Assembly: GCA_003052455.1 (NCBI GenBank)
Contig: QAPD01000001.1
Coordinates: 38,428-102,427, forward strand
DNA length: 64,000 nt
Source of the DNA: Sphaerisporangium cinnabarinum
Lineage (GTDB): Bacteria; Actinomycetota; Actinomycetes; Actinomycetales; Cellulomonadaceae
Direction of reading: 5' to 3'
This document shows, in pieces, positions 43,102 through 54,509 of the stretch. Positions within the stretch are counted from its first letter, which is position 1. Every line of letters begins with the position of its first letter. The notes under the pieces were generated by a model that was not told the DNA's origin, searched no databases, and saw only the letters and a list, made by a program, of their open reading frames with translations. The translations under genes were made by a program, and so were the position numbers.

Positions 43102-43425
43102 ATGTGCCGGAACATCACGACCCTGCGCGGCCTCGAGCCGCCCGCGACCGACGAGGAGATCGAGGCGGCCGCGCGCCAGTTCGTCCGGAAGGTCACGGGC
43201 ATCCAGCGCACGAGCGCCGCGACCGCGGAGCCGTTCGAGCGCGCGGTCGACGAGGTGACCGCGATCGTCGCGCGCCTGCTCGGCGAGCTGCCCGAGCGCC
43301 GCAACCCGCCGACGACGGTCCCACCTCTGCGCCGCGAGGAGGTCCGTGCGCGCATCGCCGCGCGCGAGGCCGCCGAGCGCGAGCACGAGCGGGCGCACGC
43401 GCTGGGGATCGCGCACACGCACTGA
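43102..43425 (+). CDS. DUF2277 domain-containing protein
   Basis: A 107-residue protein matching the DUF2277 family from its first residues: MCRNITTLRGLEPPATDEEIEAAARQFVRKVTG, followed by the EPFERAVDEVTAIVARLLGEL helix. DUF2277 proteins are small, cytoplasmic and of unknown function as far as I know. The C-terminal third is charged and helical (REEVRARIAAREAAEREHER). ATG at 43102 with a leaderless TAGCGT promoter. Confidence 0.85.
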   Translation: MCRNITTLRGLEPPATDEEIEAAARQFVRKVTGIQRTSAATAEPFERAVDEVTAIVARLLGELPERRNPPTTVPPLRREEVRARIAAREAAEREHERAHALGIAHTH

Positions 43426-43467
43426 GGCGCCCCGCCACGGCGGGTGCGGCGAGGACCCGGCGGCGTC

Positions 43468-43473
43468 TAGGCT
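43468..43473 (+). promoter_or_regulatory. -10 hexamer TAGGCT before the gene at 43482
   Basis: TAGGCT, 8 bases, then GTG at 43482; no ribosome binding site. Confidence 0.5.
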
Positions 43474-43481
43474 CGGAACCC

Positions 43482-43796
43482 GTGACCGACGCACCCTCCT
43501 CGCCCCCGCCCCAGGCCCCCCGGCCCGAGCCCGTGAGCGCGAGCATGCGCCGGGCCAAGGCGGACGCGCGGTCGGCGCACGTGACGATCGGGCAGGTCCG
43601 CGAGGACGCGGCCGGGCGCGTGACCATCGACTGCTCGTGCGGCATGCCGCTCACCAACGGTCCCGACTGGACCGTCGACGAGCACATCCGCCTGCACCGG
43701 GCCGAGGCGCGCTACCTCGCCCTCAGCGCCGTCGCCCCCGCGGGGATGCCGCGGCTCATCGCGGTCGACGCCGACCGCCTGCCGCGCGTCGACTGA
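43482..43796 (+). CDS. Small hypothetical protein with CxC and HxxxH
   Basis: A 104-residue protein I cannot name. A Pro-rich N-terminus precedes a compact core with the motif IDCSCGMPLTNG and, 14 residues on, EHIRLHRAE. The spacing Cys-x-Cys ... His-x3-His suggests a possible metal site, though other ligands are missing. The end (LIAVDADRLPRVD) looks structured. GTG at 43482 follows a TAGGCT -10 by 8 bases. Confidence 0.6.
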   Translation: MTDAPSSPPPQAPRPEPVSASMRRAKADARSAHVTIGQVREDAAGRVTIDCSCGMPLTNGPDWTVDEHIRLHRAEARYLALSAVAPAGMPRLIAVDADRLPRVD

Positions 43797-43820
43797 CGCG
43801 CCCGCCGTCGTGACGACGAG

Positions 43821-44036
43821 CTAGAGCTCGTCGGGGTCGTCCCAGGACGTCCCCGAGGACGCGCCGTCGATGGGCCGACGCTCGTTCTCCGAGAGCGACT
43901 GCGGCGCCTTCGTCGCGTCTCCGCCGGTGAGCACGTCGCCCGAGGCCTCCCCCTCGTCCTCGCGGCGCGGGGACAGCCGGGCGGACGCGATGTCGGACTG
44001 GTTGAGGTCGTCGCGGTGGTGTGCGTGGGTGCTCAT
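43821..44036 (-). CDS. Small acidic hypothetical protein
   Basis: A 71-residue, strongly acidic, probably disordered protein (MSTHAHHRDDLNQSDIAS ... SSGTSWDDPDEL). No family recognised. It converges with the gene ending at 43796 (25-base gap) and is divergent from glgX. The composition is unlike random GC-rich readthrough, which favours a real gene, but support is moderate. Confidence 0.5.
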   Translation of the reverse strand: MSTHAHHRDDLNQSDIASARLSPRREDEGEASGDVLTGGDATKAPQSLSENERRPIDGASSGTSWDDPDEL

Positions 44037-44251
44037 GGCACGGGTCTACCAGGTCCGGTCTCACGATGCACGGCCGTCCGCCTCCGGGCTGGTCGGCGCG
44101 TCGTCCGCCTGTGGCGACCACCGACACGATCGCCGCTTGGCACACTATTACTGTTGGTGGGGGCGACCGGAGAACCCGGTCGAGATCGATCGCGTCACCG
44201 AGGGGTCTCCTGCGACGACAGCGAACAGGACCCCGTGACATCCTCAGGGGC

Positions 44252-46455
<2,204 letters not shown>

Positions 46456-46459
<4 letters not shown>

Positions 46460-49122
46460 CCGCCGTCTCCCCCGGCGGCACGCCCGGCGCGCCGCCGCGC
46501 GTCCCGGTCTCGACGTACCGGCTGCAGCTCGGTCCCGACCTCACGTTCGACGACGCCGCGCGCCAGGTGCCGTATCTCGCGACGCTCGGCGTGACGCACC
46601 TCTACCTCTCGCCCGTGCTCCAGGCGGCGCCCGGGTCGACCCACGGGTACGACGTCGTCGACCACGCGCGGATCAGCGCCGAGCTCGGCGGGCGCGAGGG
46701 CCTCGGACGGCTCGCGGCGGCGGCCCGCGGCGCGGGCCTGGGGATGGTGCTCGACGTCGTCCCGAACCACATGGCGGTCCCCACGCCCGCGTGGCACAAC
46801 CGCGCGCTGTGGTCCGTGCTCGAGGACGGCTCCGCCTCGCCGTACGCCCGGTGGTTCGACGTCGACTGGTCCGCGGGCGAGGGCGCGGTCCTCATGCCCG
46901 TCCTCGGCGCGCGCCTCGGCGACGTGCTCGCGGCGGGCGAGATCGTGCTGGACGAGGTCGAGGTCCCGGGCACGCCCGGCCCCCGGCGCGTCCTGCGCTA
47001 CTACGACCACGTGTTCCCCGTCCGCGCCGGGACCGAGGACCTCCCGCTCGCGGAGCTCGTCGAGCGCCAGCACTACCGCCTGGCCTACTGGCGCGTGGGC
47101 GACGAGGAGCTCAACTACCGCCGCTTCTTCGACGTCGGGTCGCTCGTCGCGGTCCGGGTCGAGGACGAGGAGGTGTTCGACGCGACGCACGCGCTCGTGC
47201 TCGACCTCGTCACGTCCGGGGTCGTCGACGGCCTGCGCATCGACCACCCCGACGGCCTCGCCGACCCGGCGCAGTACCTCCAGCGCCTCGCGGACCGCAC
47301 CGACGGCGCGTGGGTCGTGGTCGAGAAGATCCTCGCGGGCGAGGAGCAGGTGCCGGCCGACTGGGCGACCGTCGGGACGACCGGCTACGACGTCGCGTGG
47401 CGGTTGCAGCAGCTCTTCGTCGACCCGGGCGGCCGGTCGGGCCTCGACGCGGTGATGACGCGCCTGACGGGCGCGGCTCCCGGCGGTCTCGGTGCGCTCG
47501 TCGAGGAGGCGAAGCGCGAGGTCGTCGCCGGGCCCCTCTACGCGGAGGTGCACCGGCTCACGGACCTGGCGGCCGCCGTCTGCCACGACGACCCGCGCCT
47601 GCGCGACCACACGTGGCGCGGCCTGCACCAGTGCCTGCGCGAGCTGCTCGTCGCGTTCGACCGCTACCGGGCGTACGTGGTGCCGGGCACCCCGCCGCGG
47701 CACGAGGCGGTCCGGGCCGTCGAGGAGGCAGCCGAGCGTGCCCGCGCACGGCTCGACCCGCAGCGCGCGGAGACGCTCGCCGTCGTCGTGGACCTCGTGC
47801 TCGGCCGCGAGGTCGGGAGCGCGGGACGGCGGCGCGAGGCGCGCCGCGACGAGCTCGTCGTGCGCTTCCAGCAGGTGTGCGGCGCCGTGACGGCGAAGGG
47901 CGTCGAGGACACGGCGTTCTACCGCTGGACGGAGCTCGTGAGCCTGTGCGAGGTCGGGGGCGAGCCGGACCGGTTCAGCCTCGGCGTGCACGACTGGCAC
48001 GCGTTCGCGCAGCGGTTCGCCGCGCTCACCCCGCACGCCCTCACGGCGGGGTCGACGCACGACACCAAGCGCGGCGAGGACACGCGTGCGGCCCTCGGCG
48101 TGCTGTCCGAGGACGCGGGCGCGTGGTCGCGCCTCGTCGAGGAGGTGCGCGCGGCGACCGCCCCCTACCGCGGTGTCCTCGTCGACGGTCTCGCCGAGAA
48201 CCTGCTGTGGCAGACCGTCGCCGGGACGTGGCTCCCCGACGTGGTCACGCCGGACGACGCGCCCGCCGGCACGTCGGACGCCGCGATCGCGCCCGACCGG
48301 CTCGTCGACTACCTGCGCAAGGCGCTGCGCGAGGCGAAGGTCGCGACGTCGTGGACGAGCCCCGACGAGGCGTACGAGGAGGCCGTCACCGAGCTCGCGC
48401 GGCGCGCGCTCGCCGACCCGGTCGTCACCGGGGCGTTCGCCCGGTGGGCGCGCGAGCACCGCGAGGAGCTGCGCGCCGCGAGCCTCGGGCTCACGCTCGT
48501 GCGGCTCACGGCCCCGGGCGTCGCGGACGTCTACCAGGGCGCCGAGTCGTACGCGCCCACGCTCGTGGACCCGGACAACCGCCGCCCCGTGGACGTGGAC
48601 GACCTCACCGAGCGCCTCGCGCGGCTCGACGGCGGGGCGCCCGCACGGACGCTCGCGGACGAGAAGCTGCTCGTCACGGCGCGCGCCCTGCGCGTGCGCC
48701 GCGCCCTCGCCGCCGCGTTCGTCGGCGCCGGAGCCGGGTATGCGCCCGTCGCGTCGTCGACGCCGTGCGCGCTCGCGTTCGCGCGCACGGCCCCGGCCGG
48801 CACCCCTGCCGGCGCGCCCGCGACCGCCGACGCTCCCGGTGGTGACCGCCCGGACGACGCGGCCGTCGCGCACGTCGTCACGGTGGCGACCCGGCTCGCC
48901 GGGACGGTCGACCGCCTCGGCGGGTGGCGCGACCACGTCGTCGCGCTCCCCGCGGGCACGGGCACGTGGGTCGACGTGCTCACCGGGCGCGAGCACCCGG
49001 CCGGGACCGTCCGGGTCGCGGACCTGCTCGCCGACCTGCCGGTCGCGCTCCTCGTCGCGCCGGGCTCCTCCGCGAGCACGGCCGCGAGCGCCGCCGCGAC
49101 GGGCGAGGGCGGCGCACCATGA
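46456..49122 (+). CDS. treY: Maltooligosyltrehalose synthase TreY
   Basis: An 888-residue GH13 enzyme that turns the reducing end of a maltodextrin into trehalose by an internal rearrangement. The conserved STYRLQLGPDLTFDDAA start and LDVVPNHMA, GLRIDHPDGL, VVVEKIL and GSTHDTKRGED motifs identify it. A Pro/Ala-rich segment near 775-795 (TAPAGTPAGAPATADAPGG) is a likely disordered insertion. Longer than the usual 710-780 residues for this reason and because of other small insertions. ATG at 46456 overlaps glgX, and its stop overlaps treZ. Confidence 0.93.
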
Positions 49123-51014
49123 CGGCAGGCACCCCCGTCCCGCCCCCGCGCGTCCCCGCGCCGCAGGCCACGCCCCTGCTCGCCGTGCCGGGGCCCCGGC
49201 CGATCGTGTGGGCGCCGACGGCGCGCAGCGTCGAGCTGCTCCTGCCGGAGCAGGGCGCGGGCACGTTCGACGGCGCCGAGCGCCTCCCGCTGCGCCTCGT
49301 GGGGGCGCACGTGCCGGGCTGGTGGGGCTACGACCACGAGCTGCCGTGGGGCACGGACTACGGGTACTCGGTCGACGGGGGCCCGGGCCGTCCGGACCCG
49401 CGCAGCCCGTGGCAGCCGTACGGCGTGCACGGCCCGAGCCGCACGTTCGACCCGGCGTTCGCGTGGACGGACGCCGCGTGGCCCGGCCGCGACGTGCGCG
49501 GCGAGGTGCTCTACGAGCTCCACGTCGGGACGTTCACCCCGCAGGGCACGCTCGACGCGGCGATCGACCGGCTCGACCACCTGGTCGAGCTGGGCGTCGG
49601 TGCGGTCGAGCTCCTGCCGGTCGCGGCGTTCGGCGGCGAGCGGGGCTGGGGCTACGACGGCGTGCACCTGTACGCCGTGCACGAGCCGTACGGCGGCCCG
49701 CGCGCGCTCCAGCGGCTCGTGGACGCCGCGCACGCCCGGGGGCTCGCGGTGGTGCTCGACGTCGTCTACAACCACCTCGGCCCGTCGGGGAACTACCTGC
49801 CGGAGTTCGGCCCGTACTTCACGGCCGCGCACACGACCCCGTGGGGCTCGGCCGTGAACCTCGACCGCCCGGGCAGCCGGGAGGTGCGCGAGTGGGTGAT
49901 CGACAACGCCGAGCGCTGGTTCGTCGAGTTCCACGTGGACGCGCTGCGGCTCGACGCGGTGCACGCGCTCGTCGACGACTCCCCCACGCACCTCCTCGCG
50001 GAGCTCGCGCGGCGCGTGGAGCGCGTGGAGCAGGAGCTCGGGCGGCCGCTGACGCTCGTCGCCGAGTCGGACGAGAACGACCCGGCGACCGTGACGGGCG
50101 TGGAGCAGGGCGGGCGCGGGATGCGCGCCCAGTGGGCGGACGACGTCCACCACGCCGTGCACGCGCTGCTGACCGGGGAGCGGCAGGGCTACTACGTCGA
50201 CTTCGGGTCGGTCGCGGTGCTGCGCAAGGCGCTCACGGGCGTGTTCGTGCACGACGGCACGTACTCGACGTTCCGGGGACGTGACTGGGGGCAGCCGGTA
50301 CCGGCCGGGACGGACGGCCACGCGTTCGTCGTGAGCTCGCAGAACCACGACCAGGTGGGCAACCGCGCGCAGGGCGACCGGACGTCGGCCACGCTCGACG
50401 GCGGCGGCCTCGCGACGGCCGCGGCGCTCGTGCTCGTGTCGCCGTTCACGCCGTTGCTGTTCATGGGCGAGGAGTGGGGCGCGTCGACCCCGTGGCAGTT
50501 CTTCACGGACCACGCCGAGCCGGAGCTCGCGGAGGCGGTCCGCGCGGGCCGCGCGGCCGAGTTCGCCGACCACGGGTGGGGCGGCGGCGACCCCGTGCCC
50601 GACCCGCAGGCGCGCTCGACGCGGGACGCGAGCGTGCTCGACTGGTCCGAGCGGGAGCGGGGCGAGCACGCCCGGCTGCTCGCCTGGTACCGGGACCTCG
50701 TGGCCCTGCGGTCGCGGCCCGACGTGCGCTCGGGCGACCTCTCGCTCGTCCGCGTCCACGGGCCGGGCGGCGCGGACGACGACGCGTCGGGCGAGGAGCC
50801 GACGACGGGCGCCGCCCCGCACGGCGGGCCCGCGTTCGTCGTGGACCGACGCACCGTCGCGGTCGCGGTGAACCTCGGGGACTCCCCGCGGCGGCTGCGG
50901 CTCGCCCTCGGCGGCACGCCGCGCGTGCTCGCCGCCTGGGACCCGGCGACGCGGGCGGGCCGGCACCACGTCGACCTGCCCGCGCGTTCGGTCGCCGTGC
51001 TGTCGCGGGTGTGA
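49119..51014 (+). CDS. treZ: Maltooligosyltrehalose trehalohydrolase TreZ
   Basis: A 631-residue GH13 enzyme releasing trehalose from the product of TreY. CBM48-like N-terminus (IVWAPTARSVELLLPEQG), then the barrel with VVLDVVYNHLG, ALRLDAVHAL (nucleophile), LVAESDEND (acid) and SSQNHDQVGNR. Cytoplasmic, no signal peptide. ATG at 49119 overlaps the treY stop. Together, GlgX, TreY and TreZ form a complete route from glycogen to trehalose; glgB/glgE are not in the window. Confidence 0.94.
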   Translation: MTAGTPVPPPRVPAPQATPLLAVPGPRPIVWAPTARSVELLLPEQGAGTFDGAERLPLRLVGAHVPGWWGYDHELPWGTDYGYSVDGGPGRPDPRSPWQPYGVHGPSRTFDPAFAWTDAAWPGRDVRGEVLYELHVGTFTPQGTLDAAIDRLDHLVELGVGAVELLPVAAFGGERGWGYDGVHLYAVHEPYGGPRALQRLVDAAHARGLAVVLDVVYNHLGPSGNYLPEFGPYFTAAHTTPWGSAVNLDRPGSREVREWVIDNAERWFVEFHVDALRLDAVHALVDDSPTHLLAELARRVERVEQELGRPLTLVAESDENDPATVTGVEQGGRGMRAQWADDVHHAVHALLTGERQGYYVDFGSVAVLRKALTGVFVHDGTYSTFRGRDWGQPVPAGTDGHAFVVSSQNHDQVGNRAQGDRTSATLDGGGLATAAALVLVSPFTPLLFMGEEWGASTPWQFFTDHAEPELAEAVRAGRAAEFADHGWGGGDPVPDPQARSTRDASVLDWSERERGEHARLLAWYRDLVALRSRPDVRSGDLSLVRVHGPGGADDDASGEEPTTGAAPHGGPAFVVDRRTVAVAVNLGDSPRRLRLALGGTPRVLAAWDPATRAGRHHVDLPARSVAVLSRV

Positions 51015-51015
51015 C

Positions 51016-51021
51016 TACGCT
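51016..51021 (+). promoter_or_regulatory. -10 hexamer TACGCT, leaderless start of ppk2
   Basis: TACGCT, 7 bases, then ATG at 51029. It starts just after the treZ stop, so ppk2 may be transcribed apart from glgX-treYZ. Confidence 0.5.
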
Positions 51022-51028
51022 CGCGCCC

Positions 51029-51919
51029 ATGGCGACGACGACGAAGACGAAGGCCGCGCGCGACCGGGGCGCCGAGAGCGCCTGGGAGGTGCCGCCGGCG
51101 CAGGCGCTCCGGGTGCCGGAGGGCTTCGACCTCGCGACGTTCGACCGCGCGTCGACGCCGGGGTTCACCGGCGACAAGGACGCCGGGAAGGCCCTCGTGG
51201 CGCGGCACGCGGACGAGCTGTCCGAGCTGCAGGAGCGCCTGTTCGCCGAGGGCCGATCGGGCGGGTCGCGGTCGGTGCTCCTCGTGCTGCAGGGCATGGA
51301 CACGGCGGGCAAGGGCGGGATCGTGCGGCACGTCGTCGGGCTCGTCGACCCGCAGGGTGTCGCGCACCGCTCGTTCGGGGTGCCGACGCCCGAGGAGCGG
51401 CGGCACGACTACCTGTGGCGGATCCGTCGCGCCCTGCCCGAGCCCGGGTACATCGGCGTGTTCGACCGGTCGCACTACGAGGACGTGCTCGTCGCGCGCG
51501 TCGACGCGCTCGTGCCGCCCGAGGTGTGGGAGGCGCGCTACGACGAGATCAACCGCTTCGAGGCCGAGGTCGCCGCGGCGGGCACGACGATCGTCAAGGT
51601 CGCGCTGCTCGTCTCCTACGAGGAGCAGCGCGCGCGGCTCATGGAACGGCTCGAGCGCCCGGACAAGTTCTGGAAGTACAACCCGAACGACGTCGACTCG
51701 CGCCAGAAGTGGCCCGCCTACCAGGAGGCGTACCAGGCCGTCCTCGACCGGACGAGCACCGACGTCGCGCCGTGGCACGTGGTCCCGGCCGACCGGAAGT
51801 GGTTCGCGCGCCTCGCAGTGAGCGAGCTCCTGCTCGACGCGCTGCGCGGCCTCGACCTCGGGTGGCCCCCGGCCGACTTCGACGTCGCGGTCGAGAAGGC
51901 GCGCCTCGGCACGACTTGA
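51029..51919 (+). CDS. ppk2: Polyphosphate kinase 2 (PPK2 family)
   Basis: A 296-residue kinase using polyphosphate to phosphorylate nucleotides. Walker A GMDTAGKGG (about residue 92) and Walker B FDRSHYEDVLV are intact, and PDKFWKYNPND is the lid region. The class (mono- or diphosphate acceptor) cannot be set by eye. ATG at 51029 fits a leaderless promoter, after the ATTACGCT-like hexamer. It is the last high-GC gene before the low-GC island. Confidence 0.9.
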   Translation: MATTTKTKAARDRGAESAWEVPPAQALRVPEGFDLATFDRASTPGFTGDKDAGKALVARHADELSELQERLFAEGRSGGSRSVLLVLQGMDTAGKGGIVRHVVGLVDPQGVAHRSFGVPTPEERRHDYLWRIRRALPEPGYIGVFDRSHYEDVLVARVDALVPPEVWEARYDEINRFEAEVAAAGTTIVKVALLVSYEEQRARLMERLERPDKFWKYNPNDVDSRQKWPAYQEAYQAVLDRTSTDVAPWHVVPADRKWFARLAVSELLLDALRGLDLGWPPADFDVAVEKARLGTT

Positions 51920-51949
51920 TTCTACGGATAGGGCGAGAGTAAATATCGG

Positions 51950-54370
51950 TTAGTCAGCACGCGACTCAACGTGAGAGCCGGTCTGCACGGGCGACGAAAG
52001 TGAATCGGATCGCTCCGCACCGACCACTGACCCAGCTTCCCGCCGAAGTGGGAACCTCGACCAGTACTCCTCGTATCGCGAATCGAAACCCTCTCTGAAT
52101 CGGAGTGCTTGGCCACCATCACCGAATGTGGCCAAGCGGAAAATAAACTGCGGAACCGACGTTCGCGGCAGCCCGAGCCACTCGTAGCGGGACGGAGTTA
52201 GGATCCGGTACTCATCGGTATCCAGCGTTGTGAGCACAGCCACGCCGCGACCCCAGAGTTCAGACTCGAACCTGTCGAAGGCATAGGGCTTCGGGTAGAG
52301 ACCCGCCCCCTCCAAGCGTTTCAGCGCCTTGTGCGTATCGTCGAGCGCGTCCGCAATCACTACTGGATCTAGAGGTTCTCGGTTCGCGTGCAATAGACTG
52401 TTGCGGGCCTCAGCAACCTGCGATGAAGCAATTCGCGACGTCGTCTCAATCAGCAGCGCGCGAATATTAATGCGCGACTCCTCATCGAGGTCTAGGAACG
52501 GCCGCTTGTGGAAGAACGGGAATTCCTGCATTGTGGTGCGGCCCGCAAATCGAGGAAACTGCCCCGTGGACCTCTCATGTGCGGCCGGATCGCTCTCCAA
52601 GCGCTCCAACCGACGCGCGAGCAGTCCGAACCCCGCCGTCAATGTAGATATGGTGAGTTTTTCCTCCGCCGCGAGCCCTTCGTAGCCCTCTTCTGCCGCC
52701 GCGGCCGCCAATTCTTGTCGAGCGAACTTATTTGCGACCGACGGCCGAAAAACGAACGGTTGCGAGCTCCCGTACTGATCAGCAAGAAGCGCCCATGTTG
52801 AGAAAAGTAGCGCCCGGCCGAGATAATCCTCGAGCGCGAAGGCGTGATCCGCAGCTGCCCCACGAAGGTCCGATGCGCTAGAAGCTTCGCTGGCGTGCCG
52901 ACACGCGCGCTCAAATTCTCTGTGCGCACCCCAGTAGTCCACCGAGATCGTGTCAGCATACTGAGGAGGAAAACCCAACTTCCACAGTACCCGATCGACG
53001 ATATCCCCATCTGGCAGTGTCGAATCGATATTGAGCGCACGCGTGACCTTCTCCAGGTTTGCCCGACGCGCAAAAATCAATCGCTGGACGAGCGCCGGCG
53101 GCGCCACGGATCTAATCAATCGCTCAAGACGCGAGTTGAGATTCTCGGCGGTCACATCGCGCAATAGCCACTCTAGTTCGTCCCGGTCACGCTCAGCCGT
53201 GGTGTCGTACAGCTCCCGAATCACTGCTTCGAGGCGAAGGTTTGCGTGTTGCGACGAGGTAGCCACGGCACGGAATCCGAGATTGGATACTTCGGGGCGC
53301 AGATGCCAAGGCCCCACGCTCCGCCCGGCGTTGACGCGGGGCCGTCGGATTTCTCCAGGGGGAACCACCACTACACCAGACTCGACGGCGCTATCAAGTA
53401 GTTTCACGAGCGATCTATCGCTCTCCAATAGCAGGAGTTGAAGTAGTTTGTCGCGACCGAGACCCTTACTCATTTCTGTCGCTCTTCCTCTAGCAATTCC
53501 GACAGACTCAGACGCTGCGCGAAGACGACCATCCGTGGAATCGAGAGCAAATTCAAACAAGCAGCTCAACTCAGAATCGTCAAGAACGTCGCCGAGCAAA
53601 AAGACAATGGCAGAATCGCCGCTCTCGAGGTACTCGTTCTCGCTCTCTCGCCAATAATCCGCGAGGAAACCGCTCCAGTCGCTCGGCTCCCTAGATATCG
53701 AGTCAAGAACTTTGTTCAACGCGGATCGGTGGCGATTGATAGGCGCCTCGATACTCGTCGTCAATTGCACACGGTGCAACCGGGTGCATGAAGGGTCGGC
53801 ACAATGTTGTAGCGGGACACGCGTGCGCGGTTGGAGTGCACGGCGGAACTTTGTTTCCAATACACCGAAGGGCCCGACCAGGAGATTGTGGGCATGAAAG
53901 ACTCCAACGAGGCTTCCTTCGAGCAGTTCTAGCGTGTCATCGTGCTTGAGATACTCGCGCTCGTCGGGGAAAAGTTCCGCCGCGCGCTCGTACAGGTCGC
54001 GGCCGAAAACGTGCGGGTACAGGAGGCGCCTTTTGATTATGTCATCCGAGATCGCACCTCTAACCTCGTCAAGATCGGTTTCTTCGAAATCAATTAAGGG
54101 CTCGACGTGGAGCATCGCAAGGAATGTCAAGAGCTTTGCCTCTTTGGGAGGCACGTCTTCACGTTTTACCATTTCGTCTCGAACGCGCACTCCGGCCGCG
54201 GTTAGTGCGATCGCGTTGTTGAGGCGATCGGGAACGACGTATGTTCGATGCAAAATCGAGGATCGCAGCACCGAAACAACTGCGAGGTGCGTCTCAAGTT
54301 GGTCAACGAACTCGCTTGCACCATACTTCTTCGTAAGGTCCGAACGCGTGCGCGGTTGGTTAGCAGGCAT
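51950..54370 (-). CDS. Unrecognised 806-residue protein with possible C-terminal HEPN domain; candidate defence gene
   Basis: I do not recognise this protein. Residues 1-180 are helical; 189-199 hold H-C-x4-C-x3-H (HCADPSCTRLH), a possible zinc site. The middle (200-475) is mixed, with little low complexity. Residues 475-690 are helical and include R656-N657-x3-H661 (ARNSLLHANRE) inside a helix-rich context. That fits the RxxxxH/RNxxxH catalytic motif of HEPN ribonucleases, common in abortive-infection and other defence proteins. The 115 residues after it look like a separate small domain. ATG at 54370 follows AAAGGGGTG; TATGCT at 54397-54402 could be its -10. Codon use includes TTA and many AT-ending codons, unlike the neighbours. 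Single-gene unit. HEPN assignment is inference. Confidence 0.75.
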   Translation of the reverse strand: MPANQPRTRSDLTKKYGASEFVDQLETHLAVVSVLRSSILHRTYVVPDRLNNAIALTAAGVRVRDEMVKREDVPPKEAKLLTFLAMLHVEPLIDFEETDLDEVRGAISDDIIKRRLLYPHVFGRDLYERAAELFPDEREYLKHDDTLELLEGSLVGVFHAHNLLVGPFGVLETKFRRALQPRTRVPLQHCADPSCTRLHRVQLTTSIEAPINRHRSALNKVLDSISREPSDWSGFLADYWRESENEYLESGDSAIVFLLGDVLDDSELSCLFEFALDSTDGRLRAASESVGIARGRATEMSKGLGRDKLLQLLLLESDRSLVKLLDSAVESGVVVVPPGEIRRPRVNAGRSVGPWHLRPEVSNLGFRAVATSSQHANLRLEAVIRELYDTTAERDRDELEWLLRDVTAENLNSRLERLIRSVAPPALVQRLIFARRANLEKVTRALNIDSTLPDGDIVDRVLWKLGFPPQYADTISVDYWGAHREFERACRHASEASSASDLRGAAADHAFALEDYLGRALLFSTWALLADQYGSSQPFVFRPSVANKFARQELAAAAAEEGYEGLAAEEKLTISTLTAGFGLLARRLERLESDPAAHERSTGQFPRFAGRTTMQEFPFFHKRPFLDLDEESRINIRALLIETTSRIASSQVAEARNSLLHANREPLDPVVIADALDDTHKALKRLEGAGLYPKPYAFDRFESELWGRGVAVLTTLDTDEYRILTPSRYEWLGLPRTSVPQFIFRLATFGDGGQALRFREGFDSRYEEYWSRFPLRREAGSVVGAERSDSLSSPVQTGSHVESRAD

Positions 54371-54396
54371 CTCACCCCTTTACCCGTGGTAGTCGA

Positions 54397-54402
54397 AGCA
54401 TA
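54397..54402 (-). promoter_or_regulatory. Candidate -10 (TATGCT) of the island gene
   Basis: TATGCT on the minus strand, 27 bases upstream of the ATG at 54370, followed by a real ribosome binding site (AAAGGGGTG). This leadered arrangement differs from the leaderless starts nearby. No good -35 at the usual distance. Confidence 0.4.
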
Positions 54403-54509
54403 GCCTCAAGGACACCGGTCAGCCGGGTGATTTTCTGTGTGCGTACTACGAGTGGGAGAGCGAGTACACGCTTTGCCTGACGATGTGACGGTCCGCTGGC
54501 ACGTGACGC

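Larger units (their letters stand above)
51920..54500. other. Low-GC island of about 2.6 kb
   Basis: Sixty-base lines inside count about 53-57% G+C (for example 32 of 60 at 53581 and 34 of 60 at 52321), against 68-72% in neighbouring genes (41 of 60 at 51541, 43 of 60 at 54781). AT-ending codons and TTA appear only here. The island holds one gene and lies exactly between ppk2 and zapE. No integrase, transposase, tRNA end or clear flanking repeat was found, so the mode of entry is unknown. Confidence 0.8.
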
